DNA of 33,488 bases from JANQUM01 sp047630355 (GTDB lineage Bacteria; Bacteroidota; Bacteroidia; Cytophagales; Spirosomataceae), in assembly GCA_047630355.1 (NCBI GenBank), contig JBLHXN010000026.1, positions 1 through 33,488 of the forward strand, read 5' to 3'. The notes below the pieces were generated by a model. The model did no database searches, was not told where the DNA came from, and worked only from the letters and a program-made list of their open reading frames with translations. The position numbers and the translations under genes are program-made. Below are positions 23,399 through 31,209 of the stretch, in pieces; within the stretch, counting starts at the first letter, position 1, and every line of letters begins with the position of its first letter.

Positions 23399-25462
23399 CT
23401 ACGCCCCAATTTCAAGTACTTTGAATTCCGTCCGGCGGTTCACCTGATGCTCTTCTTCGCTGCGGGCACGTTCAATAATCAATTCGCTTTCGCCATAACC
23501 TTTTGCGGTAAGTCGCTCCCGGGTTATTCCTCTCGAAACAACATAATCAATGGCGGCATCAGCACGTTTTTGAGATAATCGTAGGTTATAAATATCGGTG
23601 CTTCGTGCATCTGTATGAGAACCCAATTCAATTTTGATATTCGGATTATCATTCAAAATTTGCACTAATTTATCTAATTCCACCGCTGCATCAGGGCGAA
23701 TATCGAACTTATCTAAATCGTAATAAATATTTTCTAAGCGGAATGCCTTCCCAATAAATACCTGCTCAAGCGTAATATCTGTGTAAAAAGTAGTATCGGT
23801 TACGGGTTTTGCGAGCAATATTGGCGGAATAGTACGTCCGAACATCGTAAACGTTTCCCGCTTAGAAAGGTATTCAGTCTTATTCACCAATAACGTATAG
23901 TCAGTATCTTCTTCTAATTTCACTGGCCCGAACCTTCCGGAATCATCGGTAGTAAGTTCGGCTACGGTTTCCTCAAAACCATCAGCGTACTTTGCAATAG
24001 TTACGCTGGCTTGCGGCACGGCAGTTGACGTAGAATCGCTCAGGCTATTGTAAACGTTCCCCGCCAAATAGTAATTTACTACTTTAATTTCCAACTCTTT
24101 CTCTTTATTGCCGTCGGTCAAAGTAGGGTCTTTTGGATCTGTAGGATCAACCGGATTTGTATTTTCTGCCAACTCAGGGCGTTCGGGAGCTTTGTAGAAA
24201 TAAATATCATCATCACCTACGCCACCGGCACGGTTCGACGAAAAGAAAATATTTCCGGCATCGTCCATACTCATCCCAAAATCATCAGCGGCGGTATTAT
24301 AAGGAAGTCCCATATTTTCGATGGTCGTTTTTCCGCCCGAACGAACGGCAACGAATAAATCAAGTTTTCCAAGTCCTGGATGCCCGTCAGAAGAGAAATA
24401 AAGTTTTCCATCTTCAGAGACGAACGGAAACATCTCATCGCCAGGCGTATTGATGGTTCGCCCCATATTTTGCGGATTCCCGAACCTTCCCGACGCATCC
24501 ATATTTACGCTGTACAAGTCAATTCCACCCGAACCGCCGGGGCGATTAGAACCAAAATAAATTGTGTTACCGTTTCGTGAAAACGATGGCGAGCCATCCC
24601 AACTTGCCGAATCTGAAGCAGTTACCACGCGAGGTTCAGTCCAGGTTCCGGCGGGAAGCAAACGGCTGATGTATAAATCAACATCAGGTGATAAGTCTCG
24701 TCGTTTCCCTGAATTACTACGGGCAAAAATCACCGTCTTTCCATCCGGCGAAAATGCGGGCGTTCCTTCATTGCGTTCAGCATCAAATATTTCGCTACTG
24801 AAAAGCTCTGTTTCGCCAAATAAATCTAAATTTTTATTAACCTGAGCTTTGTAAATCCCTAAGAATGGCAAACCATTTGAGTATACTTTATTTTTTCGCG
24901 AAGCAGAAAAAACGATATCTCCTTTGTAAATCATTGGGGAGAATTCCGCTCCTTCCGTATTTACCGCTTTTAAATTTTTGAAGTCCAAATCACTCGTCCG
25001 CTTTTTCAACTCATCAGTTATACGAAGGGTATTTATTTCGCGGTTTGCCCGCTCGTTCAATAATTTATCGGAGTTTTTGGTGTTCACAAATTCCGTGAAC
25101 GCCACCAAAGATTTATCGTATTCACCGTTTGCTTTAAGAGCGTAAGCGTAGTTAAATTTTGCTTCGGAGTTATCAAGACCCGCCGCAAAGGATTTTTCAA
25201 AATAGGGAATTGCTTCCGTCCAGCGGTTTGAAAGACGGTAAGATTCAGCAATTAAATAATTTAATCGTGCAGTCTCGGTTTCTTCAACTTGCTTTACTTT
25301 TTGCAATTCCTTAATTGCAACATTATAGAAGCCTTTTTCAAAACTGGCAATTCCTTTTTTATAGGCCTGCATCTGAGCAGCGGCTGTCATCGCGAATAGC
25401 ATAAATGTAACTACCAACGTGGATAATAATGTATGCTTTTTAAATATTTGGGCGTTGTTCAT
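23399..25462 (-). CDS. PorE-like TPR / PD40 propeller / CRD / OmpA-domain protein
   Basis: A 687-residue envelope protein. It has a signal peptide (to about AAAQ, residue 29), TPR-like helices (about 30-140; GFYNVAIKELQKV, AKFNYAYALKANGEYDKSL) and then a PD40 beta-propeller (about 165-430) with blades such as FSPDGKTVIFARS, FSRNGNTIYFGSN and VSEDGKLYFSSDG. A carboxypeptidase-regulatory-like domain (about 470-555) and a C-terminal OmpA domain (about 575-687) follow; the latter has YYDLDKFDIRPDA and LGSHTDARSTDIYNLRLSQK, which should bind peptidoglycan. The same order occurs in PorE of the type IX secretion system, so a T9SS anchoring role is plausible. Bacteroidota have several paralogues of this layout, so PorE identity is not proven. 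The start is the ATG at 25462. Confidence 0.9.
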   Translation of the reverse strand: MNNAQIFKKHTLLSTLVVTFMLFAMTAAAQMQAYKKGIASFEKGFYNVAIKELQKVKQVEETETARLNYLIAESYRLSNRWTEAIPYFEKSFAAGLDNSEAKFNYAYALKANGEYDKSLVAFTEFVNTKNSDKLLNERANREINTLRITDELKKRTSDLDFKNLKAVNTEGAEFSPMIYKGDIVFSASRKNKVYSNGLPFLGIYKAQVNKNLDLFGETELFSSEIFDAERNEGTPAFSPDGKTVIFARSNSGKRRDLSPDVDLYISRLLPAGTWTEPRVVTASDSASWDGSPSFSRNGNTIYFGSNRPGGSGGIDLYSVNMDASGRFGNPQNMGRTINTPGDEMFPFVSEDGKLYFSSDGHPGLGKLDLFVAVRSGGKTTIENMGLPYNTAADDFGMSMDDAGNIFFSSNRAGGVGDDDIYFYKAPERPELAENTNPVDPTDPKDPTLTDGNKEKELEIKVVNYYLAGNVYNSLSDSTSTAVPQASVTIAKYADGFEETVAELTTDDSGRFGPVKLEEDTDYTLLVNKTEYLSKRETFTMFGRTIPPILLAKPVTDTTFYTDITLEQVFIGKAFRLENIYYDLDKFDIRPDAAVELDKLVQILNDNPNIKIELGSHTDARSTDIYNLRLSQKRADAAIDYVVSRGITRERLTAKGYGESELIIERARSEEEHQVNRRTEFKVLEIGA

Positions 25463-25566
25463 ATAGAATTTCTGATGTCTTTACGCAGGGACGTGAAAGT
25501 TAGGGGTTTCCGTCCGAAAAGAAAAACGAAAAGTAGCCATCAAATGTTGCAGGATAGAGAAGTTTG

Positions 25567-25574
25567 TATATTTG
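25567..25574 (+). promoter_or_regulatory. Putative -7 element of the HIT gene
   Basis: TATATTTG matches TAnnTTTG, with a TGTTG at about the -33 distance upstream. It lies 31 bp before the ATG at 25606 and overlaps the longer frame that would start at 25564, which supports the shorter start. Confidence 0.6.
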
Positions 25575-25605
25575 TACTTTAACATTAAACCTCATTCTTA
25601 AACCT

Positions 25606-25995
25606 ATGGCTACCATATTTTCAAAAATCATAAACGGTGAGATTCCGTGTCATAAAATCGCAGAAACGGATGACTTTCTGGCGTTTCTCGACGTTTTCCC
25701 GTGTGCAGTTGGGCATACGCTCGTTATCCCGAAAAAAGAAATTGATTACATTTTCGATTTGGAAGATGAGCTTTACATTGGGTTAATGAAGTTCGCTAAA
25801 TCTATAGAACCCGCTATCAAGAAAGCAATTCCGTGTAAACGAATTGGCGTAGCCATAATTGGTTTGGAAGTTCCGCACGCCCACGTGCATTTGATTCCGT
25901 TGAATAGCATGGCAGACATGGATTTTAACGATAAGCTAAAAGTTACGCAGGAAGAACTTGCCGAAGCGGCTGAGAAAATTCGGGCTTTACTATAA
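25606..25995 (+). CDS. HIT family nucleotide hydrolase
   Basis: A 129-residue histidine-triad protein (Hint/HinT branch), which hydrolyses AMP-linked phosphoramidates and related nucleotides in the cytoplasm. The triad is HAHVHLIP with H91, H93 and H95. The N-terminal IFSKIINGEIPCHKIAE and FLDVFPCAVGHTLVIPK are family hallmarks. The ATG at 25606 begins MATIFSKII, the standard N-terminus. The gene is divergent from the OmpA-family gene. Confidence 0.94.
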   Translation: MATIFSKIINGEIPCHKIAETDDFLAFLDVFPCAVGHTLVIPKKEIDYIFDLEDELYIGLMKFAKSIEPAIKKAIPCKRIGVAIIGLEVPHAHVHLIPLNSMADMDFNDKLKVTQEELAEAAEKIRALL

Positions 25996-26007
25996 AGATT
26001 AGGAATA

Positions 26008-26627
26008 TCAATCTTCCTCCCAAGCTGGCGGGATTAGGTCAAAAAAGGTTTCTCTACCTAAGTGTGGACAGTATTTATGTACTAAGTACTCAAGTTCGTT
26101 TGAGGCTTCAAGCATATTTGATCTACCTTCATACCAACTTATAAATATAGGTCTGTAAACTTCAAAAATACGTTTTTTTTTCATCAACTAATCGAAAATA
26201 AAACCCCTCAGAATAGCGTTTCCAACGGTACATATGATCGTCCCACATCTCAGCAGCTTTTTCAGCAGAAATATTCTCTTCTACTCCCTGAATATAGTTG
26301 AACTGAGAATAGTAAACCGTTAGCAGCTTATCATCTATGTAAACAATGAAATCATTCAAGGCGGATAATTCTCTAATTCCATCTTCAACAATTAAACGTT
26401 CTTCTTCCGTAATTTTTTCAGGTTTAATTTTTCTAAAAATAACTCGTCCTTCTTCCGGTGTTTCGACGATTTCAAAACCGCTGGGCATCTCCGTAAGTAA
26501 ATCATCGTACTTTTCGAGATTATTCTTCGTGATATAATACCGAGTACCTCCTTTTGCTGTTGTCACAGCACGGAAATAATGATCATCCTTTTTACGATTA
26601 GTATACTTGAGCGGATGATGTGATATT
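26008..26627 (-). pseudogene. Frameshifted hypothetical gene interrupted at an A9 tract
   Basis: The minus strand encodes a coherent protein starting around KKDDHYFRAVTTAKGGTRYY and running through EMPSGFEIVETPEEGRVIF and EMWDDHMYRWKRYSEGFYF to RLVDEKK. There a run of nine A (plus-strand T at 26173-26181) shifts it into a quick stop at 26162. With eight A the frame would continue as RIFEVYRPIFISWYEGRSN to a TGA at 26008, adding about 55 residues (HKYCPHLGRETFFDLIPPAWEED region). No ATG, GTG or TTG in frame lies between the ppgK stop (26628) and the first conserved-looking residues. The only in-frame ATG upstream (26734) is deep inside ppgK. The family is not recognised. It could be a decaying gene, or one expressed through slippage on the A tract. 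Confidence 0.6.
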
Positions 26628-27374
26628 TTACAACAAATATTTCGCAGCCATGGCGGCACCGATAATGCCGGCTTCGTTTTGAGTTTCAGCGGCAACGATG
26701 TTTGCGTTGACTCCCGATTTGATATGTTTTTCAAACAAGTTCATCTTCTTGCTTGCTCCGCCACCGAGAATAATTAAGTCGGGAGAGAAAAGCATATCAA
26801 TGTGTTGAAGGTATTTATTGAAACGCTTTGCCCACTTTACCCACGTTAGTTTTTTGGCAGTGCGTACTGAATCAGCGGCGTATTCTTCCCAGATTTGTTT
26901 CTTTTTACGGTTCAATCGTCCAAGCTCGAAGTTCGGTACTAACTTGCCATTCACAAAAAAGCCAGACCCAAGTCCCGTTCCGATTGTAATCATAATTACT
27001 ACGCCCTTATTGTCTTTTCCCGCACCGTGTTCCATTTCTGCAACTCCAGCGGCATCGGCATCATTTATGACAATAAATTTCTGCCCAGTAGCTTCCTCAA
27101 AAAGTTTGGGAATATCTACGCCCACCCAGTCAGGATCGAGATTGCTGTGCAAGCGGGCTACGCCGTGGTGCACAAGCGTAGGAAAGCCACAACCCACCGG
27201 ACCAGTATATTTGAAGTGCTTTACAATTCGTTTTATTACTTTTGCAACTGCCTCGGGTTTAGAAGGATTTGGAGTGGGAACCCGAAAGCGTTCGGTGGTC
27301 AATTCACCCGTTTCGAGATCAACCAATGCTCCTTTTATTCCTGAACCGCCAACGTCAATGCCAAGTATTTCCAT
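26628..27374 (-). CDS. ppgK: Polyphosphate glucokinase (ROK family)
   Basis: A 248-residue ROK-type sugar kinase that phosphorylates glucose using inorganic polyphosphate (and often ATP), so it feeds glycolysis. The phosphate-binding motif LGIDVGGSGIKGALVDLETG is N-terminal. The sugar/ATP-site motifs are VINDADAAGVAEMEHGAG and VIMITIGTGLGSGFFVNGKL, with IILGGGASKK near the C-terminus. The sequence GFPTLVHHGVARLHSNLDP is typical of the PPGK branch rather than general ROK kinases. The length is normal. The start is the ATG at 27374. The frameshifted hypothetical gene follows directly on the same strand. Confidence 0.92.
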   Translation of the reverse strand: MEILGIDVGGSGIKGALVDLETGELTTERFRVPTPNPSKPEAVAKVIKRIVKHFKYTGPVGCGFPTLVHHGVARLHSNLDPDWVGVDIPKLFEEATGQKFIVINDADAAGVAEMEHGAGKDNKGVVIMITIGTGLGSGFFVNGKLVPNFELGRLNRKKKQIWEEYAADSVRTAKKLTWVKWAKRFNKYLQHIDMLFSPDLIILGGGASKKMNLFEKHIKSGVNANIVAAETQNEAGIIGAAMAAKYLL

Positions 27375-27536
27375 CGAATATCTCCTATTTGTGAATGATT
27401 GCTTAAAGCTACGGGAGTTACACGAAATTCACAAACGCTACTTCAATTAACAATGACCAATAATCAATGTTCAATGCTAAAGTCTTTATTGTTTTTGCAT
27501 CTTCGTCACGGTAAAAATACAGATTTGGGCTTGTCT

Positions 27537-28967
27537 TTAAAGCTGCTCTTTGATTAAAGCTACCGTTCGTTCGTCCGACGGCCGCGGGGCGTTTGATTCT
27601 ACCACGATGCCCTCTTTATTTATCAGCACATAATGCGGAATTCCGCCGATACCGTACGCTTTGCCGAAACCTTCCCGGTAATCCCCGTAGCCGTTGACGT
27701 GCAAACCTTTCAGTTCAGGATGCTCTTTCACATACTTCTGCCATTTTTCAGTTTCTTCATCCACCGAAACATACATAAACACGACATCATCACGCACTTC
27801 AAATTGCTTTTTCAACTCAATAGATTTTGGAAATTCCGCCCGGCAAGGTCCGCACCACGTTGCCCAAAAATCTAAGTAAACCACCTTTCCTTTCAGTGAA
27901 GTTAAACTAATTGAATCTCCTAAAACAGTGATTCCTTTTATATCGGGAGCTGGGTTTCCGTCTAAGTTGTGGGCTTTTGAAAAGAGATCTTTTAAAACCG
28001 GAATGTATTCTGAATCAGGATAATTACTTTGCATCACGGGCATTAACTCAGCGTACATTTCTTTCGCTTGTACCACGTCAGATATTTGCCGTGCCAACAG
28101 ATATTCTTTTATTTCTACAGGAATGGATAATTTTGGAATATCTTTTATAAAGTTGAGATACATCTCTTGAGAAACGTCTTCATACCTTGTAACACCTTGG
28201 TCTTCTACAAATGCTTTTACTGATGCGAATCGGGTGTAGTAAGATAACGGAAAAGCATAATCTGATGTCGATAATCGAAGAAATCTTGGGTCTAACCGGA
28301 TTTTATTGAACAATTTATTTAGCTCTTCTGAGGCAACCAATTCCTTTAGGTTTTCATAGCTTTCACCATCCATCATGTGATTAAAACGCATGCCTAAAAG
28401 TGAATTATGAATGAAACTCTCGATAAAGAAATACTCTTCCGTATCAGGTTGATACTTTTTTACAAAGTCTTTCAAAAATAAGTTTGCGTTTGCCTCTTCC
28501 TTATCAAAGGCAGCAACTTTTTCATCCCCTTTTAACTCATAAGGCTTCTGATCCTTGTAAGTAAATGAACCGTTTGATTGCTGCCATTTCCCAAAAAACA
28601 AGTTTACCACATCTTCTGTATTTTCGTTCGTGATGTCAACGTTAGTGCCATCATAATCTACGTAGAAACGATAATCAGTGTCAGGTTTTATAAATAGATT
28701 GCTACTCGACCTATCTTTGTAAATAATTATAAGACGTTGAGGTTTATCTAAATGAATAGAGAAATTTAACAATCCTTTCTCATCGGGTTTTGCTTTCCCT
28801 AACTCGATCCATTTTCCAATTGGTGGTAACTGATACAAAATAGCCGTTTCGCCATTGCTATTTTTAGTTTCAAAAGTGAGTGTTACATTTGGTTCGTTAG
28901 CTTCTGCGAAACCGTACAATGTGAGAATCAGAAAAACGAACGAGAATTTTACGAGTAAATTTTTCAT
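27537..28967 (-). CDS. Exported TlpA-like thioredoxin-fold protein
   Basis: A 476-residue exported protein with signal peptide MKNLLVKFSFVFLILTLYGF (to about AEA, residue 23). The N-terminal region (about 25-340) is beta-rich and then helical, as in the larger Bacteroidota TlpA/DUF4369-type proteins. The C-terminal thioredoxin fold (about 345-476) has LKGKVVYLDFWATWCGPCRA with C372 and C375, and the cis-Pro region GIGGIPHYVLINKEG. It is a predicted periplasmic thiol-disulphide oxidoreductase; its partner is unknown. The start is the ATG at 28967. It is divergent from miaA. Confidence 0.92.
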   Translation of the reverse strand: MKNLLVKFSFVFLILTLYGFAEANEPNVTLTFETKNSNGETAILYQLPPIGKWIELGKAKPDEKGLLNFSIHLDKPQRLIIIYKDRSSSNLFIKPDTDYRFYVDYDGTNVDITNENTEDVVNLFFGKWQQSNGSFTYKDQKPYELKGDEKVAAFDKEEANANLFLKDFVKKYQPDTEEYFFIESFIHNSLLGMRFNHMMDGESYENLKELVASEELNKLFNKIRLDPRFLRLSTSDYAFPLSYYTRFASVKAFVEDQGVTRYEDVSQEMYLNFIKDIPKLSIPVEIKEYLLARQISDVVQAKEMYAELMPVMQSNYPDSEYIPVLKDLFSKAHNLDGNPAPDIKGITVLGDSISLTSLKGKVVYLDFWATWCGPCRAEFPKSIELKKQFEVRDDVVFMYVSVDEETEKWQKYVKEHPELKGLHVNGYGDYREGFGKAYGIGGIPHYVLINKEGIVVESNAPRPSDERTVALIKEQL

Positions 28968-29043
28968 AGCATTTGAATAATTAAATGTAAAAAATCTATT
29001 TATTAAAACAAGTTAGCAAAATCAACTAATAAAATAGTTAGTA

Positions 29044-30030
29044 TTGAGAAAAACAATAAATAAGATTCCAATCATCATGGGTCCCACCGCCAGCGGAAAA
29101 ACGCAACTTGCCGTGGCATTGGCGAAGCAAATAGGCGGCGAAATCATCAGTGCCGATAGCCGTCAGGTTTATCGGGGGATGAATATCGGAACGGGGAAAG
29201 ATTACAACGAATACCTCGCCGACAATCAGCAAATTAAATATCATTTAATTGATATACTTGATGCCGGAGAAAAGTACGACGTTTCACGATTCAAAGAGGA
29301 TTCTCTAAATGCAATTGACAACATTCAAAACCGAAATAAAACGCCCATCATTTGCGGCGGAACGGGACTATACATCGAAGCACTTTTACGGGATTTTGAA
29401 ACCCTCAACGTCCCGCCAAATGAAGAACTAAGAAAAGAATTACTCGAAAAAACTACGGAAGAGCTGCTCAAACTATTGAATAAAATTGCTCCAAACCACG
29501 GAGTGGATACTTCCACGAGAAAACGAATTATTCGGGGAATTGAGGTCTCAAAAATAGCCAACAAGCGAAAAAAAATATCCCTTCATAAAAAAACGGTTCT
29601 CGACTCCGCTCGAACTGACAAGACGACAAGCAAAATGCAAACCTATAAACTCTTCTGCCTAAACCCTTCCGTGGAATTGCGGCGAAAAAAAATCACGCAA
29701 CGTTTACGCCAACGCATCGAAAACGAAGGACTTATCGAAGAGGTGGATAACTTGTTGAAAAATGGGCTAACTCCCGAACAATTGATTTACTACGGTTTGG
29801 AATACAAGTTCATCACCGAACACCTGCAAGGAAACTGGACGAAAGACAAACTTTTTGAACGACTAAATACCGCTATTCACCGCTTCGCAAAACGACAAAT
29901 GACGTTCTTCCGAAGTATGGAAAAACGAGGTTTAGAAATTCATTGGATTAATGGAGATTTGAGGACGGAGGAAAGATTGGGGGTAGTGTTGGGAGAATTA
30001 GGGGATACCCCCCTCCCCACCGTTGGATAG
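29044..30030 (+). CDS. miaA: tRNA dimethylallyltransferase
   Basis: A 328-residue MiaA that transfers a dimethylallyl group to A37 of tRNAs reading UNN codons. The P-loop is IIMGPTASGKTQLAVALAKQ, followed by EIISADSRQVYRGMNIGTGK and the tRNA-binding CGGTGLYIEALL. The C-terminal landmark is YYGLEYKFI, with RFAKRQMTFFR. The start is a TTG at 29044; an in-frame TAG lies 3 codons upstream and the only downstream ATG would remove the first strand. Two oddities are visible: a repeat-like insert at about residues 185-198 (VLDSARTDKTTS), and a C-terminal tail after HWING (about residue 301) that reads into low-complexity GC-rich repeat DNA. Confidence 0.93.
   Translation: MRKTINKIPIIMGPTASGKTQLAVALAKQIGGEIISADSRQVYRGMNIGTGKDYNEYLADNQQIKYHLIDILDAGEKYDVSRFKEDSLNAIDNIQNRNKTPIICGGTGLYIEALLRDFETLNVPPNEELRKELLEKTTEELLKLLNKIAPNHGVDTSTRKRIIRGIEVSKIANKRKKISLHKKTVLDSARTDKTTSKMQTYKLFCLNPSVELRRKKITQRLRQRIENEGLIEEVDNLLKNGLTPEQLIYYGLEYKFITEHLQGNWTKDKLFERLNTAIHRFAKRQMTFFRSMEKRGLEIHWINGDLRTEERLGVVLGELGDTPLPTVG
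29596..29620 (+). repeat. Repeat-like palindromic insert inside miaA
   Basis: The stretch GTTCTCGACTCCGCTCGAAC followed by TGACA has two TCGA cores separated by CTCCGC. It resembles small dispersed palindromic elements that I know from other Bacteroidota genomes. It is translated in frame within miaA as VLDSARTD. Only one copy is seen here, so the repeat identity is inferred. Confidence 0.35.
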
Positions 30031-30060
30031 GGATAAGGCGGCCCACGTAGGGTGGGGTTA
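30007..30060. repeat. GC-rich inverted repeat between miaA and the AlbA_2 pseudogene
   Basis: The left side has CCCCCCTCCCCACC and the right side GGGTGGGG, giving a 7-8 bp potential stem (CCCCACC / GGTGGGG) around a 30-nt centre. It overlaps the last codons and stop of miaA and ends at the original stop (30058-30060) of the convergent AlbA_2 gene. It may be a terminator-like structure or a dispersed repeat copy. Confidence 0.4.
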
Positions 30061-31202
30061 CCGACGCATAATCACTTTAAATTATTGCCCTTCAACGTCA
30101 TTGATAAACTCTGTATTCGGATGCTCTTTTACAATTCGACGGATACCCGAACCTAAGCCTCGGTGCGGCAAGATTTTTGTTCCGAAAGAGACCATCCGGT
30201 TATTACGAATGACCGTATCGCCAAACAAAATATTATCTACCGTAAAATGATTGGGCAAGCTACCGAGACTAATAATTTCTAATCTATTTTCGAATAGTAA
30301 TAACCTTATTGGTGACGATTTAGTGTAATCCTGGTGGAGAAACGCATTTATTAACGCTTCTTCTAACGCAACCAAAGATATTTCTAAATCACCCGTTGAA
30401 TTAAAACTCTTTCCGTTCTGAACGTATCTCAAGTTGCGTTTCAAAAAATCTAAGCATTGGCGGTAGTGCGTTTCAACTTCCCCTTCGGTATTTATACTGT
30501 CCCAATAACCCGTCTCGGCAATATCATTGCCAGTAAAACTGACAGCTTTTACGTGAAATATAGGTTTAAAACCCTGCGGGGATTTACCAAAAAACAATAA
30601 TCCGGCGAGGTTTAGGTTTCCGTCTTCCATAATTCCGATCCTGTTTAACAAAACTGGCAAATCGTAGCCCGAGTCGGCGATTGTTTGATTTTGAAGTCGG
30701 AAATAATAGTTAGAAAAATACGCCAAGTTAATATCTGAAACACTCGTTTTCGGAATAATTTACTCGTCAATGAAGTAGTCAGTTGATGACTGGAAAAGTC
30801 GCTTCAACTCTTCCCGACTTACCTTGCGTTTGTCCGCTCCTACTTTCGCCCAGCAAACGTCGTTTTTAGTAAAATAGGGTTTGCCATTTCCATTCAGAAT
30901 TTGAACAATAAAGATAATTTTCTCATCAATTTTTAACGCAGCGGTCAACGGGTAGACGGGAGGGTTGATTCGCTGACTTGCGACATTACTAACCCAATGC
31001 GTGAGTTTCTCTATTTCTGCTTTTCAACTCCGTTCACCGTTCCATCGTCAGAAATACCGATTAACAGCAAACCTCCGGCAGCGTTGGCAAAGGCTACCAA
31101 CTCCGCTTCTAACGAATCTGCATCGTTGATTTTGGCTTTGAACTGCACAAAACTGCTTTCGCCCAATTCTATTTTCTCCCGTATTTCTTCTTTTGTAAAC
31201 AT
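30058..31202 (-). pseudogene. Decayed AlbA_2 / RecG-like ATP-binding protein gene
   Basis: A gene of about 380 codons with a start ATG at 31202 (MFTKEEIREKIELGESSFVQ). The N-terminal AlbA_2 (Schlafen-like) domain reads FVQFKAKINDADSLEAELVA, then FANAAGGLLLIGISDDG. A frameshift near 31010-31020 after VEKQ continues as EIEKLTHWVSNVASQRINPP. The central part has KPYFTKNDVCWAKVGADKRK. A TAA at 30760-30762 interrupts it. The HATPase_c_4 part follows (VALEEALINAFLHQDYTKSS, LEIISLGSLPNHF, HRGLGSGIRRIVKEHP). Another TAA at 30082-30084 precedes FKVIMRR and the original stop at 30058. Such proteins are ATP-binding, RecG-C-like regulators, sometimes in defence loci. One frameshift and two nonsense codons show it is inactive. 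It lies 7 nt behind the ROCO gene. Confidence 0.85.
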
Positions 31203-31209
31203 GAACTTC

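Noticed and set aside
26628..26734. ATG at 26734 as the start of the frameshifted hypothetical gene
   Set aside because: It would lie 107 nt inside ppgK on the same strand, and the added residues look like an out-of-frame translation of ppgK.
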